A DNA stretch of 64,000 nt from Siphonodentalium dalli (lineage: Eukaryota > Mollusca > Scaphopoda > Gadilida > Siphonodentaliidae), in NCBI GenBank assembly GCA_032622095.1, contig CP136064.1:7123512-7187511 (forward strand), in the 5' to 3' direction. Positions 1-10,525 of the stretch are shown piece after piece. Under the pieces are notes generated by a model. It was not told the DNA's origin. It saw only the letters and a program-made list of their open reading frames with translations, and ran no database searches. The translations under genes and the position numbers were made by a program. Within the stretch, counting starts at the first letter, position 1, and every line of letters begins with the position of its first letter.

Positions 1-167
1 ATGGTAATTATTTCGGTATTGATAAGAACAATATGAACTGAGCCAGACATAGACAATTTTAATCCTAAAACATAAGAACTGAGAACACGTAAGAAATCCT
101 TACCAAATGTCCTTATGGCAGTGGTATCTCAGCGGAGCGATGGGAAATAACTCTGCCTGGAGTTTGG
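1..167 (+). repeat. Dispersed repeat, left part (inverted partner at 62700-62865)
   Basis: This stretch is the reverse complement, with scattered substitutions, of 62700-62865. Position 1 pairs with 62865 and about 167 with 62700. The match breaks after 'ctggagtttg' at 167 and resumes at about 440-600 against 62560-62668. The left copy is therefore interrupted by about 270 bp. The repeat is not coding. Its family is not recognised. Confidence 0.8.
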
Positions 168-439
168 TTTCCCTATGGAGATGGGTGATATAATGGCATG
201 TAATGTTAACGCCTTTTTGCAGGGTATGCTCATAGGCTACACTGGTGTAAATAGGGTTCGGAGTGACATCTATATACGACCCAAAGCGTCCGGCTTTTGT
301 TCGTTATTATCTCTACGGGAGTAGCTATAGTATGTTACACTGGTGTAAATAGGGCTCGGATGCGGGATGAGAGAATACAATAGACACTGGGCCCTGATTG
401 GTCAATAGCCTTGTGTGCTTTTTGCATAACAAAATCGTC
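168..439 (+). mobile_element. Insertion carrying a single 36-bp monomer
   Basis: Comparison with the uninterrupted inverted copy shows that this segment is extra in the left copy, where the partner has only about 31 bp (62669-62699). It starts with a 'GTTTCCCT' flank, holds one satellite monomer (175-210), then 'GCCTTTTTGCAGGGT'. It also contains two copies of 'ACACTGGTGTAAATAGGG' near 239 and 339. The part at 268-312 is the reverse complement of 28214-28255. The exact right border is uncertain and no target duplication was found. Confidence 0.55.
175..210 (+). repeat. Lone monomer of the 36-bp satellite
   Basis: One complete unit, starting 'ATGGAGATGGGTGATA' and ending 'GTTAAC', is identical in type to the units of the large array. 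It is flanked on the right by 'GCCTTTTTGCAGGGTATG', which closely matches the sequence after the big array (6936-6955). Confidence 0.92.
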
Positions 440-818
440 ACACCTCTTTACTATGATTTCCCATTGGTAAAATAGCCATTGGCACAGGAATTAACCCTTT
501 GTAGTGAAGTTTGAATTTTTTGGTGTGGTCTAAAATATGACAGTATTTATTTTATGCGGTTCTGACCCTAGTTACGAAAACAATGATTTAAAGGCGAATT
601 CCCTGCTAGACGGACATGATTTTTGTTTGCGTAAAAAGTTTCCCCAAATGTCAATTTTTCAGATTTAAAGAAAATTTTGGACCCTAAATTTATATTGCCA
701 ACAGTATACGCTAAAACATTAGCACTGAGTCCTATGGAAAACATTTACACCAGTGTAACCACAACGCGCATATCAAAGCGAGGAATAGGTTTCCCTCTTC
801 TGCACTGGGCCAGAGACT
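440..818. other. Rest of dispersed repeat, then non-coding flank of the array
   Basis: Positions 440-600 align in reverse complement with 62560-62668, including 'AAATAGCCATTG' and 'ATGACAGTATTT'. 'ATTTACACCAGTGT' at 744-757 is the exact reverse complement of 'ACACTGGTGTAAAT' near 240. From about 787 a 'GGTTTCCCTC' flank precedes the first satellite unit, as it does before the lone monomer. There is no gene here. Confidence 0.6.
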
Positions 819-3522
819 ATGGAGATGAGTGATATAATGGCATGACTATGGAGATGGCTGATATAATGGCATGTAATGTTAACATGGAGATGTCTGATAT
901 AATGGCATGTAATGTTATGGAGATGGCTGATATAATGGCATGTAATGTTATGGAGATGGCTGATATAATGGCATGTAATGTTATGGAGATGGCTGATATA
1001 ATGGCATGTAATGTTATGGAGATGGCTGATATAATGGCATGTAATGTTAACATGGAGATGGCTGATATAATGGCATGTAATGCTATGGAGATGGCTGATA
1101 TAATGGCATGTAATGTTATGGAGATGGCTGATATAATGGCATGTAATGTTATGGAGATGGCTGATATAATGGCATGTAATGTTAACATGGAGATGGCTGA
1201 TATAATGGCATGTAATGCTATGGAGATGGCTGATATAATGGCATGTAATGTTATGGAGATGGCTGATATAATGGCATGTAATGTTAACATGGAGATGGGT
1301 GATATAATGGCATGTAATGTTATGGAGATGGCTGATATAATGGCATGTAATGTTAACATGGAGATGGGTGATATAATGGCATGTAATGTTATGGAGATGG
1401 CTGATATAATGGCATGTAATGTTATGGAGATGGCTGATATAATGGCATGTAATGTTAACATGGAGATGAGTGATATAATGGCATGTAATGTTAACATGGA
1501 GATGGGTGATATAATGGCATGTAATGTTAACATGGAGATGGGTGATATAATGGCATGTAATGTTATGGAGATGGCTGATATAATGGCATGTAATGTTAAC
1601 ATGGAGATGGGTGATATAATGGCATGTAATGTTATGGAGATGGCTGATATAATGGCATGTAATGTTATGGAGATGGCTGATATAATGGCATGTAATGTTA
1701 ACATGGAGATGAGTGATATAATGGCATGTAATGTTAACATGGAGATGGGTGATATAATGGCATGTAATGTTAAAATGGAGATGGGTGATATAATGGCATG
1801 TAATGTTATGGAGATGGCTGATATAATGGCATGTAATGTTAACATGGAGATGGGTGATATAATGGCATGTAATGTTATGGAGATGGCTGATATAATGGCA
1901 TGTAATGTTATGGAGATGGCTGATATAATGGCATGTAATGTTAACATGGAGATGGGTGATATAATGGCATGTAATGTTAACATGGAGATGGGTGATATAA
2001 TGGCATGTAATGTTAAAATTGGAGATGGCTGATATAATGGCATGTAATGTTATGGAGATGGCTGATATAATGGCATGTAATGTTAACATGGAGATGGCTG
2101 ATATAATGGCATGTAATGTTATGGAGATGGCTGATATAATGGCATGTAATGTTAACATGGAGATGGGTGATATAATGGCATGTAATGTTAACATGGAGAT
2201 GGGTGATATAATGGCATGTAATGTTAACATGGAGATGGGTGATATAATGGCATGTAATGTTAACATTGGAGATGGCTGATATAATGGCATGTAATGTTAT
2301 GGAGATGGCTGATATAATGGCATGTAATGTTAACATGGAGATGGCTGATATAATGGCATGTAATGTTAACATGGAGATGGCTGATATAATGGCATGTAAT
2401 GTTATGGAGATGGCTGATATAATGGCATGTAATGTTAACATGAAGATGAGTGATATAATGGCATGTAATGTTAACATGGAGATGGCTGATATAATGGCAT
2501 GTAATGTTAACATGAAGATGGGTGATATAATGGCATGTAATGTTAACATGGAGATGGCTGATATAATGGCATGTAATGTTAACATGGAGATGGGTGATAT
2601 AATGGCATGTAATGTTAACATGGAGATGGCTGATATAATGGCATGTAATGTTAACATGGAGATGGCTGATATAATGACATGTAATGTTAACATGGAGATG
2701 GCTGATATAATGGCATGTAATGTTAACATGGAGATGGGTGATATAATGGCATGTAATGTTAACATGGAGATGGGTGATATAATGGCATGTAATGTTAACA
2801 TGGAGATGGCTGATATAATGGCATGTAATGTTAACATGGAGATGGCTGATATAATGGCATGTAATGTTAACATGGAGATGGGTGATATAATGGCATGTAA
2901 TGTTAACATGGAGATGGGTGATATAATGGCATGTAATGTTAACATGGAGATGGGTGATATAATGGCATGTAATGTTAACATGGAGATGGCTGATATAATG
3001 GCATGTAATGTTAACATGGAGATGGGTGATATAATGGCATGTAATGTTAACATGGAGATGGGTGATATAATGGCATGTAATGTTAACATGGAGATGGGTG
3101 ATATAATGGCATGTAATGTTAACATGGAGATGGCTGATATAATGGCATGTAATGTTAACATGGAGATGGGTGATATAATGGCATGTAATGTTAACATGGA
3201 GATGGCTGATATAATGGCATGTAATGTTAACATGGAGATGGGTGATATAATGGCATGTAATGTTAACATGTAGATGGCTGATATAATGGCATGTAATGTT
3301 AACATGGAGATGGGTGATATAATGGCATGAAATGTTAACATGGAGATGGGTGATATAATGGCATGTAATGTTAACATGGAGATGGGTGATATAATGGCAT
3401 GTAATGTTAACATGGAGATGGCTGATATAATGGCATGTAATGTTAACATGGAGATGGGTGATATAATGGCATGTAATGTTAACATGGAGATGGGTGATAT
3501 AATGGCATGTAATGTTAACATG

Positions 3523-4993
3523 TAGATGGCTGACATAATGGCATGTAATGTTAACATGGAGATGGGTGATATAATGGCATGTAATGTTAACATGGAGATG
3601 GCTGATATAATGGCATGTAATGTTAACATGTAGATGGCTGATATAATGGCATGTAATGTTAACATGGAGATGGGTGATATAATGGCATGTAATGTTAACA
3701 TGGAGATGGCTGATATAATGGCATGTAATGTTAACATGGAGATGGGTGATATAATGGCATGTAATGTTAACATGGAGATGGGTGATATAATGGTATGTAA
3801 TGTTAACATGGAGATGGCTGATATAATGGCATGTAATGTTAACATGGAGATGGGTAATATAATGGCATGTAATGTTATGGAGATGGCTGATATAATGGCA
3901 TGTAATGTTAACATGGAGATGGCTGATATAATGGCATGTAATGTTAACATGGAGATGGGTGATATAATGGTATGTAATGTTAACATGGAGATGGCTGATA
4001 TAATGGCATGTAATGTTAACATGGAGATGGGTGATATAATGGCATGTAATGTTAACATGGAGATGGCTGATATAATGGCATGTAATGATAACATGGAGAT
4101 GGGTGATATAATGGCATGTAATGTTAACATGGAGATGGGTGATATAATGGCATGTAATGTTAACATGGAGATGGGTGATATAATGGCATGTAATGTTAAC
4201 ATGGAGATGGCTGATATAATGGCATGTAATGTTAACATGGAGATGGCTGATATAATGGCATGTAATGTTAACATGGAGATGGGTGATATAATGGCATGTA
4301 ATGTTAACATGGAGATGGCTGATATAATGGCATGTAATGTTAACATGGAGATGGCTGATATAATGGTATGTAATGTTAACATGGAGATGGCTGATATAAT
4401 GGCATGTAATGTTAACATGGAGATGGGTGATATAATGGCATGTAATGTTAACATGGAGATGGCTGATATAATGGCATGTAATGTTAACATGGAGATGGGT
4501 GATTATAATGGCATGTAATGTTAACATGGAGATGGGTGATATAATGGCATGCAATGTTAACATGGAGATGGGTGATATAATGGCATGTAATGTTAACATG
4601 GAGATGGGTGATATAATGGCATGTAATGTTAACATGGAGATGGGTGATATAATGGCATGTAATGTTAACATGGATATGGCTGATATAATGGCATGTAATG
4701 TTAACATGGAGATGGCTGATATAATGGCATGTAATGTTAACATGGAGATGGCTGATATAATGGCATGTAATATTAACATGGAGATGGCTGATATAATGGC
4801 ATGTAATGTTAACATGGAGATGGGTGATATAATGGCATGTAATGTTAACATGGAGATGGGTGATATAATGGCATGTAATGTTAACATGGAGATGGGTGAT
4901 ATAATGGCATGTAATGTTAACATGGAGATGGCTGATATAATGGCATGTAATGTTAACATGGAGATGGCTGATATAATGGCATGTAATGTTAAC
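3523..4993 (+). repeat. Higher-order copy 1 inside the 36-bp array
   Basis: This block is repeated at 5465-6935 with a constant 1942-bp shift (53 units of 36, one of 33 and one extra base). Rare markers are shared at the same offset: TAG at 3523/5465 and 3631/5573, 'GACATAATGG', 'GGTAATATAATGG', the 'GATTATAATGG' insertion at 4501/6443, and 'GGATATGGCTG'. I noted only an isolated substitution (ATG to ACG near 5715). The duplication is recent. Confidence 0.9.
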
Positions 4994-5464
4994 ATGGAGA
5001 TGGCTGATATAATGGCATGTAATGTTAACATGGAGATGGGTGATATAATGGCATGTAATGTTAACATGTAGATGGCTGATATAATGGCATGTAATGTTAA
5101 CATGGAGATGGGTGATATAATGGCATGAAATGTTAACATGGAGATGGGTGATATAATGGCATGTAATGTTAACATGGAGATGGGTGATATAATGGCATGT
5201 AATGTTAACATGGAGATGGCTGATATAATGGCATGTAATGTTAACATGGAGATGGCTGATATAATGGCATGTAATGTTAACATGGAGATGGGTGATATAA
5301 TGGCATGTAATGTTAACATGTAGATGGCTGATATAATGGCATGTAATGTTAACATGGAGATGGGTGATATAATGGCATGAAATGTTAACATGGAGATGGG
5401 TGATATAATGGCATGTAATGTTAACATGGAGATGGGTGATATAATGGCATGTAATGTTAACATG

Positions 5465-6935
5465 TAGATGGCTGACATAATGGCATGTAATGTTAACATG
5501 GAGATGGGTGATATAATGGCATGTAATGTTAACATGGAGATGGCTGATATAATGGCATGTAATGTTAACATGTAGATGGCTGATATAATGGCATGTAATG
5601 TTAACATGGAGATGGGTGATATAATGGCATGTAATGTTAACATGGAGATGGCTGATATAATGGCATGTAATGTTAACATGGAGATGGGTGATATAATGGC
5701 ATGTAATGTTAACACGGAGATGGGTGATATAATGGTATGTAATGTTAACATGGAGATGGCTGATATAATGGCATGTAATGTTAACATGGAGATGGGTAAT
5801 ATAATGGCATGTAATGTTATGGAGATGGCTGATATAATGGCATGTAATGTTAACATGGAGATGGCTGATATAATGGCATGTAATGTTAACATGGAGATGG
5901 GTGATATAATGGTATGTAATGTTAACATGGAGATGGCTGATATAATGGCATGTAATGTTAACATGGAGATGGGTGATATAATGGCATGTAATGTTAACAT
6001 GGAGATGGCTGATATAATGGCATGTAATGATAACATGGAGATGGGTGATATAATGGCATGTAATGTTAACATGGAGATGGGTGATATAATGGCATGTAAT
6101 GTTAACATGGAGATGGGTGATATAATGGCATGTAATGTTAACATGGAGATGGCTGATATAATGGCATGTAATGTTAACATGGAGATGGCTGATATAATGG
6201 CATGTAATGTTAACATGGAGATGGGTGATATAATGGCATGTAATGTTAACATGGAGATGGCTGATATAATGGCATGTAATGTTAACATGGAGATGGCTGA
6301 TATAATGGTATGTAATGTTAACATGGAGATGGCTGATATAATGGCATGTAATGTTAACATGGAGATGGGTGATATAATGGCATGTAATGTTAACATGGAG
6401 ATGGCTGATATAATGGCATGTAATGTTAACATGGAGATGGGTGATTATAATGGCATGTAATGTTAACATGGAGATGGGTGATATAATGGCATGCAATGTT
6501 AACATGGAGATGGGTGATATAATGGCATGTAATGTTAACATGGAGATGGGTGATATAATGGCATGTAATGTTAACATGGAGATGGGTGATATAATGGCAT
6601 GTAATGTTAACATGGATATGGCTGATATAATGGCATGTAATGTTAACATGGAGATGGCTGATATAATGGCATGTAATGTTAACATGGAGATGGCTGATAT
6701 AATGGCATGTAATATTAACATGGAGATGGCTGATATAATGGCATGTAATGTTAACATGGAGATGGGTGATATAATGGCATGTAATGTTAACATGGAGATG
6801 GGTGATATAATGGCATGTAATGTTAACATGGAGATGGGTGATATAATGGCATGTAATGTTAACATGGAGATGGCTGATATAATGGCATGTAATGTTAACA
6901 TGGAGATGGCTGATATAATGGCATGTAATGTTAAC
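5465..6935 (+). repeat. Higher-order copy 2 inside the 36-bp array
   Basis: This is the second copy of the block described at 3523-4993. Upstream of it a smaller 252-bp (seven-unit) duplication carries a TAG unit followed by a TGA unit at 5069/5121 and again at 5321/5373. This shows ongoing unequal exchange inside the array. Confidence 0.88.
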
Positions 6936-6959
6936 ACCTTTTGTTGCAGGGTGTGATCA
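6936..6959 (+). other. Conserved right flank of the 36-bp array
   Basis: 'ACCTTTTGTTGCAGGGTGTG' follows the last GTTAAC. The lone monomer at 175-210 is followed by 'GCCTTTTTGCAGGGTATG'. The shared flank shows that the array and the lone monomer belong to the same parental element. It is interrupted at 6960 by a MITE. Confidence 0.7.
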
Positions 6960-6961
6960 TA

Positions 6962-7172
6962 CAGTAATGCCCTAATTAATCGACTCCTTAACCACAGCAG
7001 AATTATGGGTAACTTTTCAGGATTTAGTCCGAAATATGGCTTATCATTCATCGGAAAGCTCTCACCCGATAGCTTTCCGATGAATGGCAACGAGCCATGT
7101 TTCCGACTAAATCCTGAAAAGTTACCCATAATTATGCTGTGGTTAAGGAGTTGATTACTTAGGGCATTACTG
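6962..7172. mobile_element. Palindromic MITE, TA target duplication (copy 1)
   Basis: The 211-bp foldback element begins CAGTAATGCCCTAAT and ends with the inverted end GGGCATTACTG, flanked by TA on both sides (6960-6961, 7173-7174). Most of the element is self-complementary, with an internal hairpin around 'GGAAAGCT'. A second copy is at 33509-33676. TA duplication and CAG termini fit a non-autonomous Tc1/mariner-type element; the superfamily is an inference. Confidence 0.88.
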
Positions 7173-7174
7173 TA

Positions 7175-7953
7175 GTAAGGATGGTTCGGGGGGTGGGTAT
7201 TGGCGTGAAGGGCCGAATCGTTATAATTAATGTTACAGAGCGTGTATTAGTCATTTGTCATTTTTTATCAATGTGATGATAGCAAATAAGAGCACTCACG
7301 CCGTGATAGTGTTGTGTAGTTGAGTGAATGCATAAAAAGATAATTTATAAGTCTTATATTTCAACTTTTATAGACATTTTTCGTTCTGCAGCGCACTGGG
7401 GGTTGTGGTCGGAGACGGCCGAGTCGGCCGCGTTTCGTTAATTAGGTGTTGGTTGTTATTGTTATTTTACACGGAATAATGAGCTGGTCATTCGTGAAAC
7501 CAATATATTTTATATTATATAATTACAATCATGGGTATATAATATATGATGTTGAGCGCGTTGCCATTTTTTAAATTGGTTTTTATTGTAATGTTTCTGC
7601 CTTTGTCATGCGTTGTCGAATATTATCAAATTAGGTGCGCTATCCACGTAACTAATCATTATTATTGGTCTGACAATGCACGGATGAAATTAACAGCACA
7701 GCTATGGGGAATTGAGGTCAGTATTGCCTCCAGTTGGAGGCGGCGTTTACACATCACAGGTCCGTGACATTTGAATATGTTCTAAACAGTGATTTTGCAC
7801 ATGCAAACATGTTGAATCCGGGACCACTCTCCGAGACACAAACACCATCACCATGCTGATCGATATGTATACCGCTCTATGTTGCACGTGGCAAGAAAAT
7901 AATGTGATTCGCTCAATTGACTTAAGTAACAACTTAAGTTTGTGTCACACGTA
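7175..7953. other. No gene seen
   Basis: A+T-rich DNA with short open frames only (for example 7546-7767). These have no recognisable domain, no splice context and no repeat-independent support. Confidence 0.5.
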
Positions 7954-8143
7954 GTTCGTTGGGGATCAGTTAATTCATGGCGGGGATACTGGTCTCATAT
8001 ATCGGTCACATGATCGATTTTAGAGGGGATACTGGTCTCATATATCGGTCACATGATCGATTTTAGACACCACGATTCAGGGTTCTCAGGAATCCAACCA
8101 TTCGGGTGCACTCATGAATCGAGTTTATAGTGTACTACCAGTG
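7954..8143 (+). repeat. Dispersed direct repeat, copy 1
   Basis: Copy 1 starts 'GTTCGTTGGGGATCAG' and ends 'GAGTTTATAGTGTACTA'. Copy 2 is at 8740-8886. Within copy 1 a 43-bp segment ('GGGGATACTGGTCTCATA') is tandemly duplicated at 7982-8024 and 8025-8067; copy 2 has it once. It is not coding. Confidence 0.85.
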
Positions 8144-8638
8144 TGACATTCACGAACTCACTCACCAACATTATATATATTTTTTTCGATTCGCGAGCCC
8201 GATTGCTCCAAGTGTAGGAGCCATACGATAAGGAGAAATTCGGCGACAATTGGCCAGTAAATATAACACTTTGACTATAGAGTTTCTCTTGTCGGCTAAA
8301 TCTACAAAGAAAATAAAACTGACATTCGTGTTAGGCCCACTCAGCGAGGATCAGTGATGGAGTCTCTATACACAGAACATTATCTATTTATTTATTGTCC
8401 CCCCCCCCGTCCCAATTTTTTTCTTTGTCCAAATTTTCCCCAATTGTTGATGCATGTATTTCTTATTAGATGTAACCCTTGCATAACTTATTAACTTTGT
8501 CTTATTTGTAAATATTGTAAGCCACCGTCCACAGGTGGAGGTCAATAAATAAATAATAAGCCTCGCTCGGTATAAAACAGTTGGTGGATACGAGCGCAGG
8601 GGTGACAGTCCGGTCTGTTTCCCGACAATAATACTAAA
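8144..8638. other. No gene seen; short poly-C run
   Basis: A run of C lies at 8400-8408. A 126-codon minus-strand frame (8384-8764) runs across the poly-C, unique DNA and the adjacent hairpin repeat. It looks accidental. Confidence 0.5.
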
Positions 8639-8717
8639 CCCACAGAGAGCCCCAAATATACTGGAGCAGACGACACTCAGTAGTATATGATTCGATATGT
8701 GTGAGGCTCCCTGTGGG
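8639..8717. repeat. Hairpin module (copy 1)
   Basis: An imperfect palindrome starting CCCACAGAGAGCC and ending GGCTCCCTGTGGG. The interior contains GAGCAGACGACACTC. The same module is at 20908-20986 and, in reverse orientation, inside piggyBac-like MITEs at 37098-37177, 38688-38766 and 40209-40289. Confidence 0.8.
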
Positions 8718-8739
8718 CAACTAATGTTAAACCGAACGA

Positions 8740-8886
8740 GTTCGTTGGGTATCAGTTCATTCATGGCGGGGATACTGGTCTCATTTATCGGTCACATGAT
8801 CGATTTTAGACCCAACGATTCAGGGTTCTTGTGAGTCCAACCACTCGGGTGCACTCACGAATCGAGTTTATAATATACTATCAGTG
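8740..8886 (+). repeat. Dispersed direct repeat, copy 2
   Basis: Single-unit version of 7954-8143, about 90% similar by eye. The hairpin module at 8639-8717 lies between the two copies. Confidence 0.85.
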
Positions 8887-9723
8887 GAGTTATTTTATTA
8901 TGAAATAAGCCCTTTGTCGACTTCTACCGGATTTTTCCGTTTAATGACGCGGACCACAGTGAAAACACATTATAAAGAGCGTACATCTTGTAAGTCGATT
9001 TAGTTTCATACAGAGCGTAATTCAGATTCAAATAATGCCGATATGGACTTATTTGTGTTTTTTAAATGAGTTCAATATGAGCTTATTTTCAGGAGAACAG
9101 GCTGGAATATAATAATAATAATGACCAGTTTTATATAGCGATTAACAAATTACTTGCTCTAACACGCTTGGTACAATATTACCCCAGTCATTTGTAAAAG
9201 CCAACCAATGAACCGACTGCAGCCATTGCAGGCGCTGCTCTAGTTTGATCAGAACATGCTCTGATACTCATCAGTATGACACGCTGACTGGTACTCTTTT
9301 AACGCATGAGTGATGCGAAGCCGATACAGTACGAGCGATCTTGCTCAAGGGTCACAACTTGGTGCGTGTATTGAAACAGCGATAATTAGGACGTCGCTCA
9401 AAGCGACCAAGCCACTGCTATGTGGAGACTCAATGACCGGCGACGCGCTGCGAACCCATATCGATGTATTCACCTAATGCGCACGAGTGTAGACTATAAA
9501 CGATATATGATCCTACGGAGGATAACATAGGTTTTGATATGCGATCTTTATCTGCTTTTAGTGATTTTATATGAAGGGTAATAACTCTATAAAGAATGTC
9601 CCTTTACTAAATAACGCCGAGTTGTATGAGAAATTACAACACCACAATAGAACAACTCTGGTGAAATATAAGTCCAATTTTTCTATAGTGTGGCTGGGCT
9701 TGGGGAGGTTTGGGTACGCTCTT
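8887..9723. other. No gene seen
   Basis: Non-coding, A+T-rich. A short (ATA)n tract lies near 9110-9120. No domain or RNA gene was recognised. Confidence 0.5.
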
Positions 9724-9792
9724 TAAAACACTTCTTCAAATATTTCCGTTATTTCGTCAAAAACACTTCTTCAAATAGCTCCGTTATTTAGT
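9724..9792 (+). repeat. Short tandem duplication (about 38 bp x2)
   Basis: The phrase 'AAACACTTCTTCAAATA' followed by 'TCCGTTATTT' occurs twice in a row. Confidence 0.8.
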
Positions 9793-9815
9793 TAATAAAC
9801 ATATTTTATTATTTT

Positions 9816-9897
9816 AGGATCACATATCAAAATGAGAGGATATGGTGATCCCCTTTTCATGGGATCACCATATCCTCTCATTTTGATATATGATCCT
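9816..9897. repeat. Near-perfect 37-bp-arm palindrome
   Basis: Arms 9816-9852 and 9861-9897 are reverse complements with one mismatch (C/T), separated by an 8-base loop. Related fragments ('GGAGGATCACATAT', 'ATATGATCCTACGGAGGAT') lie at 9968-9985 and 9507-9530, so this is part of a small local repeat family. A DNA or RNA cruciform/hairpin is possible; no function is claimed. Confidence 0.9.
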
Positions 9898-9984
9898 GCC
9901 TTCACGGAGCCACAAGTGACTCCTGAGACGAGGATCACACATTATATGATGCCCTATCCTATGGAGGATCACATATTGTTTGAT

Positions 9985-10045
9985 ATCTACACCCGTGCGC
10001 GAATACAAGTCCGACGCGCTAACCACTGGACCACGGATCTCACAC
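9985..10045 (-). other. tRNA-like (Pol III A-box) sequence, probable SINE remnant
   Basis: The minus strand reads 'TGGTCCAGTGGTTAGCGCGT', a good match to a tRNA D-arm/A-box. The would-be anticodon stem does not pair and the B-box is degenerate, so this is not a functional tRNA. A decayed tRNA-derived SINE head is the likeliest explanation. Confidence 0.4.
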
Positions 10046-10093
10046 TGCGCTCGCATTCACCAACTGGGTTTATATCGGGCGAAGCTACATTTA

Positions 10094-10525
10094 CAGTACC
10101 AATCAAAAGAAGTGGTATATTAAGCGCGCTATTTTCGCGTTCAAGATCGCAATAATATTGCAAGTGGAAATGCTTATAAGCGCACCGCTTGCGATATTAT
10201 TGCAATATTTTGCGCTAAATATCGCAATATTTCGCGCTTAATATTGCGAAATCTTGCACTCGAAATTATGACATTTAAATAAAATTTGCTTCTTCTATAC
10301 TGTTTATTGCATAAATAGAGACAATTTTTTAGATTTGTATATTATTATAGTTGTAAATACTATATGTACACTATATGTACACTTTATGCACATAAATTTT
10401 GCTCGCTTAATATCGCAATAATAAGGGCGACAATTTTTTGGTATTGCGCTATAATCGCACCTTATTCGAAATTAGTCGAGTTCAATGTCGCAATAAAGGC
10501 GCGCCACTTATTCTGACTGGTACTG
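10094..10525. mobile_element. MITE with TA target duplication
   Basis: It begins CAGTACCAATCAAAAGAAG and ends with the inverted CTGACTGGTACTG; TA flanks both ends (10092-10093, 10526-10527). The interior is rich in 'GCGATATTATTGC'-type palindromes (10140-10260, 10405-10510). It is 432 bp with no coding potential. TA duplication and CAG ends again suggest a Tc1/mariner-like non-autonomous element, in a family distinct from 6962-7172. Confidence 0.82.

Larger units (their letters stand above)
819..6935 (+). repeat. Large 36/33-bp minisatellite array (about 170 units)
   Basis: The array is made of head-to-tail units starting ATGGAGATGG and ending TAATGTTAAC (36 bp), plus a 33-bp form lacking the last three bases. 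The 33-bp form is frequent before about 2440 and rare after. Both lengths are multiples of three, so long open frames run on both strands. On the plus strand each unit reads M-E-M-(A/G/S)-D-I-M-A-C-N-V-(N). These are unlikely to be genes: single-base insertions shift the frame near 2019, 2266, 4504 and 6446, and TAG replaces GAG at 3271, 3523, 3631, 5069, 5321, 5465 and 5573. In the first part, local higher-order periods of 135 and 243 bp are visible. Confidence 0.97.

Noticed and set aside
2260-6432. A 1390-codon minus-strand open frame and other giant repetitive proteins in the 36-bp array
   Set aside because: These are open only because the period is a multiple of three. Both strands are open, frame-shifting insertions and stops are scattered through the units, and variants do not favour synonymous changes.
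819-6935. TATAAT in every 36-bp unit as a bacterial -10 promoter
   Set aside because: The sequence is eukaryotic, there is no -35 partner at a consistent spacing, and the hexamer is simply part of the monomer.
8384-8764. 126-codon minus-strand open frame
   Set aside because: It spans a poly-C tract and a dispersed hairpin repeat and has no recognisable domain.
9832-10155. 107-codon open frame
   Set aside because: It covers the 37-bp-arm palindrome and the left end of a MITE, so its apparent length is incidental.
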